Source: Gammaproteobacteria bacterium (GTDB lineage Bacteria; Pseudomonadota; Gammaproteobacteria; GCA-001735895). From it: a DNA stretch of 37,932 nt. Shown here in pieces: positions 8,970-16,797 of the stretch. The stretch spans positions 1-37,932 of the forward strand of contig JAIBDO010000004.1 in NCBI GenBank assembly GCA_024686195.1, read 5' to 3'. Position 1 is the stretch's first letter. Every line of letters begins with the position of its first letter. A model generated the notes under the pieces. It was not told where the DNA came from. It ran no database searches and was given only the letters and a program-made list of their open reading frames with translations. The position numbers were made by a program, and so were the translations under genes.

Positions 8970-9139
8970 ATGCAAAGGATCACCGGGTCAATGATCGGCA
9001 GCATGATTAAGCCTCCTGGTATTGACGTTGCTGGTGATACTGGCGATTTACTTCCTGTGGAAATCCTGTATCCGCCTGAAGTCCTGTATAAAATTATCGA
9101 AAACGGAGACATGAAAATGAAATACTTGTCCAAAGTAGT
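8970..9139 (+). pseudogene. Decayed duplicate of the cusA 3' end and the PII-gene start
   Basis: By eye, 8970-9139 aligns with 8382-8548. It starts with the same ATGCAAAGGATC and continues through TTGACGTTGCTGGTGAT and GGCGATTTACTTCCTGTGGAA, with close to 90% identity over the first 95 bases and less after that. One extra base near 9008 shifts the frame, so the C-terminal CusA reading (QRIAGPMIGG...) is lost. The match runs through the cusA stop region into ATGAAATAC...AAAGTAGT, the start of the PII-like gene. The last part of the duplicate now overlaps the start of the cupredoxin gene. Confidence 0.75.
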
Positions 9140-9587
9140 AATCTGCAGTCTGATTTCATCGGCTGCCCTCGCCAGTGGCACCCATAGCGACAGTCACGGC
9201 CATATGAAGTATAGCGTTGGTGAGCCTGGTGGAGGCACGCCCGATCGTGTTATCTCAGTTTCAATGCAGGACAGCATGCGATACGAATTTTCACCAGACC
9301 TGGTTTCACTCAAGGATGGTGAAACCATCGAATTTCTTGTCCGCAACGACGGTAAGCTTCAACACGAGTTTTCAATCGGTAACGCCGAGGATCAGGTCAA
9401 GCATGCGATCATGATGAAAAACATGCCCGACATGAAACACGATGATCCGAATACGGTTTCTCTGGCGCCTGGCGAATCAGCCAGACTTTCCTGGAAATTC
9501 ATGGGTCAGGACTCGGTTGTCTTTGCCTGCAATATTGCTGGTCATTTTGAAGCAGGGATGAAACACAGTCTGGCGATAGGCCACTAA
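9117..9587 (+). CDS. Periplasmic cupredoxin (type 1 copper protein)
   Basis: The 156-residue product has a signal peptide (MKYLSKVVICSLISSAALAS) and a short His-rich start to the mature chain (HSDSHGH). A plastocyanin/azurin-like domain follows. The type 1 copper ligands are visible: H83 in LQHEFSIG and C138, H143 and M148 in FACNIAGHFEAGM, the expected Cys-x4-His-x4-Met spacing. A Met/His-rich insert (HAIMMKNMPDMKH, 96-108) could bind extra copper. The ATG at 9117 is chosen because GGAG (9105-9108) lies eight bases before it; the ATG at 9111 is only two bases away. It probably binds or oxidises periplasmic copper alongside the Cus pump. Its translation start region lies within the duplicated cusA/PII DNA. 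Confidence 0.82.
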   Translation: MKYLSKVVICSLISSAALASGTHSDSHGHMKYSVGEPGGGTPDRVISVSMQDSMRYEFSPDLVSLKDGETIEFLVRNDGKLQHEFSIGNAEDQVKHAIMMKNMPDMKHDDPNTVSLAPGESARLSWKFMGQDSVVFACNIAGHFEAGMKHSLAIGH

Positions 9588-9627
9588 CCAGGCTCCTGGA
9601 GTTCCAGGGGCAGCTTACACAGGGAAT

Positions 9628-9684
9628 ACGGGGTCAGGTCTTTGATTTTGAATTCGGGTTTCAAAGTCAAAGGCCTGACCCCGT
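9628..9684. repeat. Long hairpin repeat of a second type (GGGGTCAGG family)
   Basis: The arms at 9628-9652 and 9660-9684 pair over about 23 of 25 bases, around a 7-base loop TTCGGGT. The outer sequence is ACGGGGTCAGG and its complement. No T-run follows, so it is not a standard terminator, though it ends the cupredoxin transcript unit. It differs from the CAGTATAC family and resembles the mobile hairpins spread by REP-associated transposases. Confidence 0.65.
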
Positions 9685-9755
9685 TACTCGGGTGCATCAA
9701 CTGCAAGTCTTTAGCGCTGGCAGGCAGGCGATTTGATGCCCTGACAGGCGAGCGA

Positions 9756-10043
9756 TCAATCCTCGGATTTTTTGAAATCGACGATGCGGGTAGTTGCCCC
9801 TGAGTCGCTGTATACCGGCAAATCGGGATTCTTGTTGCCGCTCAGTTCGCGTTCGCGCGCCGAGATCAGGGCAAAACAGCCACGGATATCGTCGATGGTG
9901 CCGGGCGACAGTGGGCTTTGCATGCCGGGCGCTGGTGTGACGTCGCGCACCACGCTGGCCAGTACCTGGCGTACCTGTATCAGTATGCGGTGCTCGAGAG
10001 TCAGTTCACTGGAATTGTCGTCTTGCTCGGACATCTTGCTCAT
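9756..10043 (-). CDS. Small conserved protein of unknown function
   Basis: This 95-residue, acidic, soluble-looking protein (MSKMSEQDDNSSELTLEHRI) has a helical core, RILIQVRQVLASVVRDVTP, then SPGTIDDIRGCFALISARERE and a charged tail. Similar short proteins are encoded in many gammaproteobacteria, but no function is known to this reader. The start at 10043 is preferred because AGGA lies about five bases upstream; ATG at 10034 and TTG at 10055 are alternatives. No membrane segment or metal motif is seen. It is monocistronic between two repeats. Confidence 0.6.
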   Translation of the reverse strand: MSKMSEQDDNSSELTLEHRILIQVRQVLASVVRDVTPAPGMQSPLSPGTIDDIRGCFALISARERELSGNKNPDLPVYSDSGATTRIVDFKKSED

Positions 10044-10149
10044 CCATCCTGTCAAAGATTATCGGTTCTGCGCCCGGATTGCCGGTGCAGTTGCCTGCCA
10101 TCCTGCCTCATTAGCGGCCCAAAATATGTATCCTCGAAGGTATAGGGTA

Positions 10150-10240
10150 TTGATTCGCCAGGCTGCGCACAGATTTCCAGTGCAGGAAGTCAGGACTCCA
10201 ATTGACTGCCATTTAGCGGGTATACTATCCCCCGGAAATA
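10150..10240. repeat. Dispersed palindromic repeat, copy 4
   Basis: The right arm, TAGCGGGTATACTATCCCCC followed by GGAA (10214-10237), matches the family core. The interior (GCCAGGCTGCGCACAG then CCAGTGCAGGAAG) aligns with copy 1 at about 595-660. The left arm is degraded. It lies about 130 bases before the yghU-like start codon. Confidence 0.55.
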
Positions 10241-10370
10241 TCGAGTTACTATCTCGACATAACGAATGTGACAGTCGCAGCACGCTGGCCCGTGAGCGCC
10301 CGTTGCAATCTGCCAACGGCGACTGATTGTAATATTAATCAACGAAATTCTACTAACCGAGAGCCACGAA

Positions 10371-11153
10371 ATGAGCGACACCGAATACACTCCACCCAAA
10401 GTCTGGACCTGGGACAGCGCTAGCGGCGGCAAATGGGCCGGCGTCAATCGCCCGATTGCCGGGCCCACCCACGAGAAAGTGCTGCCAGTGGGTGATGCGC
10501 CCTTGCAACTCTACTCGTTGGGAACGCCCAATGGCATCAAGATTACGGTGATGCTGGAAGAACTGCTGGCCCTGGGAAAGACGGATGCCGCCTACGACCT
10601 GCACACCATCGATATTGGCGATGGCGAGCAATTCGGTTCTGATTTCGTCAAGCTCAATCCTAACTCGAAAATTCCGGTTCTGCTCGACCGCTCCAAATCA
10701 CCCGAGCAATCGGTGTTCGAATCCTGCGCGATTCTGATCTACCTGGCGGAGAAATATGGCGCCCTGGTGCCCACGGACGTGGTCAACCGCACGGAATGTC
10801 TTTCCTGGTTGTTTTGGCAGGAGAGCGGCGCGTCCTTCCTCGGTGGTGGCTTTGGCCATTTCTACCGCTACGCACCTTACCCGATGGAATATCCGATCAA
10901 CCGTTATGCTATGGAAAGTAAGCGCCAACTCGATGTACTGGACCGTCACCTGGCCGAGCGTGAGTACATGTGCGCCAGTGGCTATTCGATCGCCGATATT
11001 GCGATCTGGTCCTGGTACGGGCGCCTGGCGATGGGCGACGTTTACGATGCTGAGGAGTTTCTGGATACGGCTTCCTACACGCATGTCCTGCGTTGGGCGC
11101 GGGTGATCCTTGAAAGGGAAGCTGTGCAGCAGGGGTTGGCGGCTGCCCGCTAA
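10371..11153 (+). CDS. yghU: YghU-like glutathione-dependent disulfide oxidoreductase (GST family)
   Basis: The 260-residue product follows E. coli YghU closely from its first residues: KVWTWD, NRPIAGPTHEK, LPVGDAPLQLYSLGTPNG, LEELLALG and IGDGEQF. It also has NPNSKIPVL, VFESCAILIYLAEKYG, WLFWQESGASFLGGGFGHFY and the C-terminal-domain signature YSIADIAIW. The family reduces disulfides with glutathione bound in the thioredoxin-like domain; a catalytic Cys or Ser is not required. E. coli YghU is about 288 residues. This protein stops after EAVQQGLAAAR and lacks the final 25-30-residue tail that packs across the active site. A palindromic repeat begins one base after the stop codon. GAGAG precedes the ATG. 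The fold and name are secure, but activity could be altered by the missing tail. Confidence 0.92.
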   Translation: MSDTEYTPPKVWTWDSASGGKWAGVNRPIAGPTHEKVLPVGDAPLQLYSLGTPNGIKITVMLEELLALGKTDAAYDLHTIDIGDGEQFGSDFVKLNPNSKIPVLLDRSKSPEQSVFESCAILIYLAEKYGALVPTDVVNRTECLSWLFWQESGASFLGGGFGHFYRYAPYPMEYPINRYAMESKRQLDVLDRHLAEREYMCASGYSIADIAIWSWYGRLAMGDVYDAEEFLDTASYTHVLRWARVILEREAVQQGLAAAR

Positions 11154-11154
11154 T

Positions 11155-11237
11155 AATTCGGGGACAGTATACTGAATTTTCAGGCTTGCACGGCGCCAGC
11201 CCAGCGTCAAGGAGTCAAGTATACTGTCCCCCGAATT
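11155..11237. repeat. Dispersed palindromic repeat, copy 5 (best preserved)
   Basis: The left arm at 11155-11180 reads AATTCGGGGACAGTATACTG then AATTTT. The right arm at 11212-11237 (GAGTCAAGTATACTGTCCCC then CGAATT) is its inverted copy. About 30 GC-rich bases, GCTTGCACGGCGCCAGCCC, lie between the arms and could form a small inner hairpin. This copy defines the family best and abuts the stop of the yghU-like gene. Confidence 0.8.
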
Positions 11238-11317
11238 GAACGCTTTCCCGACTCGGCACTCACCGGCCCTTCCTGGTCACCTTTTCAAGATGGTGCCCGT
11301 GGCCTTTTCATTTGTCA

Positions 11318-11836
11318 TCAGGTGGCGTTTTCCGCTTGCAGGCCTGTGGCGGAGATCGACGAATCCTGCTGGGCATGAAACGAATCCGGGTGCTGCAGTG
11401 CGCCTTGCATGGTACGCGTGCACACCAGCACTTCGCCAAGGAATGCGCTGAAGGCGAGGCTCAGCATGAGCATGCAAACGATGAATAAAACACTCACCAG
11501 CAGCGCAACTTGCAACGCCAACAAGTGGCCCACAAACAAGGTTACCACCACGAGACATACGATGATGGCGCTGAACGTGGCCAGACTGATCGCGAAGTGA
11601 CTCAAGAACATACGGCGCAGCAAACGTGATTGTTCGCGCCTCACCATGACCAGGCTGGCCTCGTCGGGCGTTATCGTCTGGATCTTTTGCAACGCCCGGG
11701 AGCGATCGACAGTGCGGCCGTGACGCGCGATCAATACGGCCAGGAAACCGGCGATACCCACCAGCATGAAGACGGGTGTGACCGCGATCTCGATAACACT
11801 GGCGACGGTTGCAAGATTGATATCGAAGGATTCCAT
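11318..11836 (-). CDS. DUF2721-type inner-membrane protein
   Basis: The 172-residue product starts MESFDINLATVASVIEIAVT. It has three predicted membrane helices: about 10-32 (IAVTPVFMLVGIAGFLAVLI), 75-100 (FAISLATFSAIIVCLVVVTLFVG) and 102-128. A charged cytoplasmic stretch (HGRTVDRSRALQKIQ ... RREQSRLLRRM) lies between helices 1 and 2, matching the DUF2721 layout. Function is unknown. ATG codons at 11836 and 11854 are both possible. The former has a distant GGAG and gives the family-like N-terminus. The open frame extends to 11962 but the extra residues look non-coding. Confidence 0.7.
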   Translation of the reverse strand: MESFDINLATVASVIEIAVTPVFMLVGIAGFLAVLIARHGRTVDRSRALQKIQTITPDEASLVMVRREQSRLLRRMFLSHFAISLATFSAIIVCLVVVTLFVGHLLALQVALLVSVLFIVCMLMLSLAFSAFLGEVLVCTRTMQGALQHPDSFHAQQDSSISATGLQAENAT

Positions 11837-12272
11837 GATTGGCCAAAGCTCCATTTGGTTGAATGTGAGCGGGATATTCAGGCCTTCAGATCCGCACTGC
11901 AACTTACTGTCAAAAGTGCACTGATTTGGTGGAAATCGATCGTTTATGCGGCTCCGTTGCACCAGGTGTGTGCATCCGATAAACCCGGATGGATTTCAGG
12001 CTTTTCTGATCTTGACGAATGACAGTTCCTGCCGAGGCCTTGCAGAAGTAACGTTGGTGGGAGAACGAATCCGTGTGCAGGGCAAGTTTGCTGTCGCCTG
12101 TGTAACTGGATTGTATAGGGTGTAAGCGAGCCTGGCTGCTCTCTCAGGATGTCGTTTTAACAGCTGGCGTTGTACGTCTGTGTCTGTGACAAAACGGTGC
12201 AGGCTGAGCAGAACCTGGGTTATGGACTATGCTTTATGCAGACGCCACTACACAGATATACCCACCGAACCG
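11837..12272. other. Intergenic stretch between divergent genes, no gene seen
   Basis: About 430 bases separate the divergent DUF2721 and 12273 genes. No family-like reading frame and no palindromic repeat copy is visible. A weak TTGCTG ... TGTATA pair near 12087-12120 could be a plus-strand promoter, but nothing decisive supports it. Confidence 0.4.
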
Positions 12273-12938
12273 ATGAAACAACGCTGCTGCCATCAATTGT
12301 TAACGGGTTCCCTGATTCGGGGTTTGACCCTGTTGTTGCTGTGCATGTCCCTGTCTACGGGCTGGGCAAGCGGCTGGAACGACTTCAAGCTGGATATTGG
12401 AGATGGCTACAGCATATATAAATCGAGCAGCATGGATGTCTGCCTGAGCAAGCCCTATAGTCCAGCGGTATGCGGATCGAAAGAATCAGGGGTTGGGCCA
12501 GTGAACAAATACATCAATGCCCCTGGCTACATTCTCACCAGGAATCTGGGTCGCATTTCGATCATCGCCGACGATGGATACGAGCACGAGGAAATCGATA
12601 CTTCGAAGCAGTACTATTTCGTTGTCAACAAAACCACCGATGAAGTGAAAGGCCCGCTTTCCGAAAGCGAGTTTCTGGCGCGCCCGGAGGTTGTTGCGCT
12701 CGTGCCGCTTGACTGGCAACACCCGACCAACCCGAATGGTTTTCCCTGGCCAATTACATTGATGATCGTGTTGGTGGCTTTCGTGGCAGTGACAAGTGTG
12801 GCTCTGGTATTCGCGTCGCCGTTTATCGTGATTATCCTGTTGCTGGTCCGACGCTCGCGCAAGCGACGCCGAGCAAAGATCAATACCCACCCGGGCGGTG
12901 ACACTCACGCGCATCCTGCGCAGATGCTCAGCGAGTAG
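12273..12938 (+). CDS. Exported single-span membrane protein of unknown function
   Basis: The 221-residue product starts MKQRCCHQLLTGSLIRGLTL. A signal peptide is cleaved near GWASG. A soluble domain of about 140 residues follows, beginning WNDFKLDIGDGYSIYKSSS, with two cysteines (DVCLSKPYSPAVC) that could form a small disulfide loop. A membrane helix (about 160-193) and a short basic tail, RRSRKRRRAKIN, end it. The pattern implies a type I topology with the main domain in the periplasm. Similar hypothetical proteins occur in other gammaproteobacteria, but no function is known to this reader. The Shine-Dalgarno is weak, and an ATG at 12222 is an in-frame alternative without a better site. Confidence 0.55.
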   Translation: MKQRCCHQLLTGSLIRGLTLLLLCMSLSTGWASGWNDFKLDIGDGYSIYKSSSMDVCLSKPYSPAVCGSKESGVGPVNKYINAPGYILTRNLGRISIIADDGYEHEEIDTSKQYYFVVNKTTDEVKGPLSESEFLARPEVVALVPLDWQHPTNPNGFPWPITLMIVLVAFVAVTSVALVFASPFIVIILLLVRRSRKRRRAKINTHPGGDTHAHPAQMLSE

Positions 12939-13019
12939 ACCAGGGCCACCCCTGAGTCATAATCCCGGCAACAGTTCACCAGTTCGTCTCGACTCCTGAT
13001 CCGCACAAGGGGCGCTCAC

Positions 13020-13068
13020 AAAAAAAGGGTCGGAGGCAATGCGACTGACCAGCATTTGCCACCGACCC
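13020..13068 (-). terminator. Rho-independent terminator of the flavin monooxygenase gene
   Basis: On the minus strand, GGGTCGGTGGCAAATGC pairs with GCATTGCCTCCGACCC across a 9-base loop. Seven T residues (13020-13026 on the plus strand as A) follow directly. It lies about 22 bases after the stop of the 13091-14884 gene. It may also stop read-through from the plus-strand 12273 gene, although no T-run follows on that side. Confidence 0.9.
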
Positions 13069-13090
13069 GTTTAAAGCCTTACCGATCCGG

Positions 13091-14884
13091 TCAGCTCAAG
13101 TGGTGCACTTCCTGCTGGCCGTACACTTCGGTCGGAATCCCTTCCATGCGCGCTTTCAGCTGCAACGACAGATAGCTCGAGTAATGGCGCGATTGATGTA
13201 AATTGCCACCGTGAAACCAGAGGCCCGGTTGTTGGGTTGGCTTCCACATGTTGCGCAGCTCGCCCTCCCAGGGGCCGGGATCCTTTTTGGTGTCCGAACC
13301 CATCCCCCAGACCTTGCCGACTTTGTCTGCCATCTCCTGGCTGATGAGCTGCGCGACCCAGCCATTCATCGAGCTGTATCCGGTTGCGAGTACGATCAGA
13401 TCGGCCTCGATTTCACTGCCGTCGGCGAGGACTACCGAGTTTTCTGTAATGCTTTCAACCTGTCCGGTTTTGAGCTTGATGTCGCCATTGGCGATCAACT
13501 CGGAGGCACCAACGTCGATGTAATAGCCGGACCCGCGACGCAGGTACTTGCAGAACAGACCACTGCCGTCTTCACCGAAGTCGAGCATGAAACCAGCTTT
13601 CTCGAGCCGCTCATACAGGTCCTTGTCGCGTTCTTTCATCTCGGCATACACCGGCACCTGCAAGCCAGGCAGAATGCGATATGGCAGGGAGGCGAAAATC
13701 ATGTCGGCGGTGTGCGTGGTGATGCCATTCGCCACGGCCTGCTCGGAATAGAGTCCTCCCAGGGCGAGATCCATGAGAGTTTCTGATTTGGCGATGTGCG
13801 TGGAAGATCGTTGCACCATGGTGACATCGGCCCCATTTTCCCAAAGGTCGGCGCAGATATCGTGAGCCGAGTTGTTGGAGCCGATGACGACGGCTTTCTT
13901 GCCGGCATATTGATCCCCACCCGGATGCTTTGACGAATGGTGGATGTCGCCTTTGAAGCTGTCCATGCCGGGGAATTTCGGAACCATGGGGACGGCCGAC
14001 ATGCCGGTTGCCATCACCAGTTGTTTCGGCTTGAGGACGACTTCCTGACCATCGCGTTCCACGTGCACCGACCATTCTTTATTCGCTTCGTCGTACTCGG
14101 CTTTGTTGCAGACGGTCGAACTCCAGTAGTTAAGCTCCATGATCTTGGCGTACATTTCCAACCAGTCACCGATCTTGTCCTTCGGTGCGAAAACCGGCCA
14201 GTGGTCGGGGTAGGGCAGGTAGGGTAAATGGTCATACCAGACCGGGTCGTGCAAGCACAGCGACTTGTATCGATTGCGCCAGCTATCGCCCGCGCGTTCA
14301 TTTTTCTCGATGATGATGGTCGGCACGTTCAGGCGTCGCAAGCGGGCGCCGAGACCTATGCCGCCCTGACCACCGCCGATAATGACGCAGTAAGGTTGCT
14401 TCTTGTAGCCGAGCTCGGCTTCTTCCTGGAGTTTTTTCTCCAGCCAGTTTTTGTGTTTCCCACGAGCGCCATGTTCGACACCTTTTGGTCGTGTCGCTCC
14501 TTTGGCTTCTTCATGTCCTTTCAGCTCGTAAGCAGCGGTCAGAAACGTCCAGGCCTGCCCGTCGCTATTGAGACGCAGATGCCCCTCACCGCGTGCGCTG
14601 GCGGTTTCGAAGCGAACCCAGCCTTCGGTGATCCCATCGGCCTCGGAGGCATCGCCCTCCAGTGTCCAGTTCTCGGGCTGTACGGTGTCAAGGGTCGCGT
14701 CCAGCATGCTGGAGATTTCGGTGTGACCTTCGAGTGTTTTCAGATTCCAGGTGAAGGTGACGAAATCCCGCCAGTAGCTTTCTTCGGCAAACAGTTCGGC
14801 GGCCGCTTTTGAATCCCTGTTCTTTAATGCGCTATCCAGTTTGGATAGCCACTCGTTGATCTTATCGTTCGCAGATATAGCCAT
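13091..14884 (-). CDS. Flavin-dependent monooxygenase with N-terminal SnoaL-like domain
   Basis: The 597-residue protein has two parts. Residues 1 to about 130 look like a SnoaL/NTF2 cone fold (WLSKLDSALKNRDSKAAAEL, then YWRDFVTFTWNLKTLEGHTE). From about 165 there is a class B flavoprotein monooxygenase: FAD motif IIGGGQGGIGLGARL, then RAGDSWRNRYKSLCLHDP, an FMO-like FKGDIHHSSKHPGG, the NADPH motif VIGSNNSAHDICADL and the C-terminal LATGY. It should use NADPH and O2 to oxygenate a soft nucleophile or a ketone; the substrate is unknown. The ATG at 14884 is chosen because GAGGAGG sits at the ideal distance. The longer frame to 15034 is out of family. The gene is monocistronic with a strong terminator. 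Confidence 0.88.
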   Translation of the reverse strand: MAISANDKINEWLSKLDSALKNRDSKAAAELFAEESYWRDFVTFTWNLKTLEGHTEISSMLDATLDTVQPENWTLEGDASEADGITEGWVRFETASARGEGHLRLNSDGQAWTFLTAAYELKGHEEAKGATRPKGVEHGARGKHKNWLEKKLQEEAELGYKKQPYCVIIGGGQGGIGLGARLRRLNVPTIIIEKNERAGDSWRNRYKSLCLHDPVWYDHLPYLPYPDHWPVFAPKDKIGDWLEMYAKIMELNYWSSTVCNKAEYDEANKEWSVHVERDGQEVVLKPKQLVMATGMSAVPMVPKFPGMDSFKGDIHHSSKHPGGDQYAGKKAVVIGSNNSAHDICADLWENGADVTMVQRSSTHIAKSETLMDLALGGLYSEQAVANGITTHTADMIFASLPYRILPGLQVPVYAEMKERDKDLYERLEKAGFMLDFGEDGSGLFCKYLRRGSGYYIDVGASELIANGDIKLKTGQVESITENSVVLADGSEIEADLIVLATGYSSMNGWVAQLISQEMADKVGKVWGMGSDTKKDPGPWEGELRNMWKPTQQPGLWFHGGNLHQSRHYSSYLSLQLKARMEGIPTEVYGQQEVHHLS

Positions 14885-15095
14885 GAAGATCCTCCTCATC
14901 GATGGCGGTGGTGTCGCCTGGTTTTGGCGCTGGTATGATTTTTGGGGCTTATTTGATGCGTTTTGTTGTTTTACCCCGGGGTTGATTGTACCGGCAAAGG
15001 CAATTCGACTTGATAGATTGAAGTTATGAGGCAATAACCGGAAGGTATCATTAATTGAGTCGAGTTCTAGCAGACGATCGCTTTCATAAACGTAA

Positions 15096-15135
15096 CCGGG
15101 AATAATTCCGGGAACAGTATACTTGAGCGTTTAAG
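15096..15135. repeat. Dispersed palindromic repeat, half copy 6
   Basis: CCGGGAATAATTCCGGGAAC then AGTATACTTGAGCGTTTAA carries the family core AGTATACTT after a local palindrome CCGGGAATAATTCCGGG. No convincing second arm is present. The intergenic 14885-15181 region holds nothing else visible. Confidence 0.6.
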
Positions 15136-15181
15136 CTTGCCTTGCGGGCGGCGCGTTTTTAGGCCAGGACTTACCAGTTTG

Positions 15182-15949
15182 TCACTCGCTAAGTAATGCG
15201 GCCGCCAGCTCCGCAAATCCGTATCCGCCAGGTTGAGCGGTCACGTACATTGGGGGTGAATCGAGCTCCTCGATATAAGGCAACACATTAGCGACGCCGA
15301 CGGTTTGGCGAAAACTGGAAAACATGGAGTCATCGTTAGGCGAGTCACCGCTGAAGATCGCGTCTTCACTATCGATGCCCTGTGCAGTCATCCACAGCTT
15401 GGCGGTTGACGCCTTGTTGTAGTCGCCGCACCAGACATTGATGTGTATTGAACTGACCCTGGCGACCATCCCCGCATCCCGGCAATATTGCGCGATGGTA
15501 AAAGCATCTTTTCGATCTATGCTGCGATCCTGGTTAATGTCAAAGGCGATGTCGGTTGTGCGAAACCTCTGATCGGCTGTTTGATAGGCAAAGGGGAATT
15601 TGTTTAACACCTCATCCTTCAGTTGTTGCAGACGTTGCCAATTGGCGGCTCGCACTGACTCTTCCAACGCATAGGTATAAGACAATCTGCCGTCTGTATT
15701 TCGGTCGATATAAAAAGAACCGTTCTCGCCAACAATGGAATCGATGGGCCAGGTACGAATCATACAATCGCACCATCCGGCACTGGCACCGGTGACGGGA
15801 ACCACGCGAATGCCTGCACGCTTTAAATTCGCCAGGGCGCTGAAGGTTTCTTCGGGCAGTCGTCCCTGCCAGGTTAAAGTTTCATCGACATCGGTGAAGA
15901 GGATTTTTGGCTGCCCGGGGAAAACTTTAGGTAATGGAACGGGTTTCAA
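15182..15949 (-). CDS. HAD-superfamily phosphatase (subclass IIB) at the end of the ugp operon
   Basis: The 255-residue protein has the HAD nucleophile motif FTDVDETLTW (D20 and D22), motif II VPVTGAS, a motif III lysine in NKASTAKLW and the acidic motif IV SGDSPNDDSMF. The cap between motifs II and III fits the IIB cap of sucrose-phosphate and mannosylglycerate-phosphate phosphatases. It should remove phosphate from a small sugar- or polyol-phosphate. The start is a TTG at 15949 sharing TTGA with the stop of the upstream gene, a four-base overlap that implies coupled translation. Context (Ugp importer, phosphodiesterase-like hydrolase) suggests the substrate comes from an imported phospho-compound. 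That link is inference. Confidence 0.82.
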   Translation of the reverse strand: MKPVPLPKVFPGQPKILFTDVDETLTWQGRLPEETFSALANLKRAGIRVVPVTGASAGWCDCMIRTWPIDSIVGENGSFYIDRNTDGRLSYTYALEESVRAANWQRLQQLKDEVLNKFPFAYQTADQRFRTTDIAFDINQDRSIDRKDAFTIAQYCRDAGMVARVSSIHINVWCGDYNKASTAKLWMTAQGIDSEDAIFSGDSPNDDSMFSSFRQTVGVANVLPYIEELDSPPMYVTAQPGGYGFAELAAALLSE

Positions 15950-16797
15950 ATGGATATCTCGAGCATGACGGGCTGGTGGTCTGACAGGTCGCTGTGTGTG
16001 TCCACGCTGATGTCGAACTGCAGCGACTGGAGCTCGGGGCTAAACCAGAAAAAATCGCGGCAATGTTCACCCTGTGGCCATTGGGCCTTATCGAACAAAC
16101 CACAGGTGGGTGGGTGCGCTTCATCATTGTTGTTCAATTTCCAGGCATCCGCCCAGTTCATATCAAGCTGATACTGGTACTGCCGGGTATCGGGCGTGAA
16201 GTTGAAATCGCCACACAGAATTCGCGCCGCTGCCAGGGACCCTGCCTGGTAGGTTCCGCTACCGATTTGCTTTGGCTCGCGGTGATGGTCGATACGCTCC
16301 TGTTCCAGATGGCTTAGATACGCTACCTGCTGCTGATTTTCGGCATCATCATGAAAGGCGAGGTGGGTATTGAGAATGCTGACCGGCCCCATGGTTGAAT
16401 CGACCAGGGTTTCTACCGCGATCCGTTGCATCTGTTGTTTTCCGGGTGTCGCCGGTTGCGGTAACTGGTGAACTCTGAAATCGAGCAATCCGGATTTGAC
16501 CAGGCTGACATTGCCAAACTCCTGCCGGAGATCACCCATGCTGTCGCCATCACCATCCTTTGGGGGCCAGCTAAAGCCACTTCCCCAGACTGCCTGGTGT
16601 TCCCTGAAACACTGCCGGGTCATCAATAAATGATCGGCTTGATCAGGTCTGCAATACTCTGCCATGTTTCTGCCCAGCTCCTGCAGGCAGATGACGTCGA
16701 AATCACCGAGTGATTTTATGTGTTGCAGGATGCGCGCGAAATCTGCGCTGCCGTCACTCGATTTGCCGTATTGCACGTTCCACGAAAGGATGCGCAC
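15946..16797 (-). CDS. Endonuclease/exonuclease/phosphatase-fold hydrolase in the ugp operon
   Basis: The 283-residue protein shows the EEP-family motifs: start MRILSWNVQYG, metal-binding Glu in ICLQELGRN, catalytic SILNTHLAFH, CGDFNFTPDT and the final SDHQPVMLEI. These enzymes cleave phosphoester bonds with a divalent metal, in substrates from DNA to sphingomyelin and inositol phosphates. No signal peptide is present, so it acts in the cytoplasm. The start is a GTG directly after the TAA of ugpE with no spacer, and the end overlaps the HAD gene by four bases. The operon context favours an imported phosphodiester over DNA as substrate. This is inferred; the fold does not decide it. Confidence 0.8.
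   Translation of the reverse strand: MRILSWNVQYGKSSDGSADFARILQHIKSLGDFDVICLQELGRNMAEYCRPDQADHLLMTRQCFREHQAVWGSGFSWPPKDGDGDSMGDLRQEFGNVSLVKSGLLDFRVHQLPQPATPGKQQMQRIAVETLVDSTMGPVSILNTHLAFHDDAENQQQVAYLSHLEQERIDHHREPKQIGSGTYQAGSLAAARILCGDFNFTPDTRQYQYQLDMNWADAWKLNNNDEAHPPTCGLFDKAQWPQGEHCRDFFWFSPELQSLQFDISVDTHSDLSDHQPVMLEISI

Noticed and set aside
8970-9116. N-terminal extension of the cupredoxin gene to the ATG at 8970
   Set aside because: The extra residues come from frameshifted cusA-tail DNA and would bury the signal peptide.
8867-11237. Regularly recurring palindromes as a CRISPR array
   Set aside because: Copies are kilobases apart, varied in length and without unique spacers or cas genes.
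11630-12022. Plus-strand 130-codon open frame
   Set aside because: It overlaps the DUF2721 gene on the opposite strand and has no recognisable protein features.
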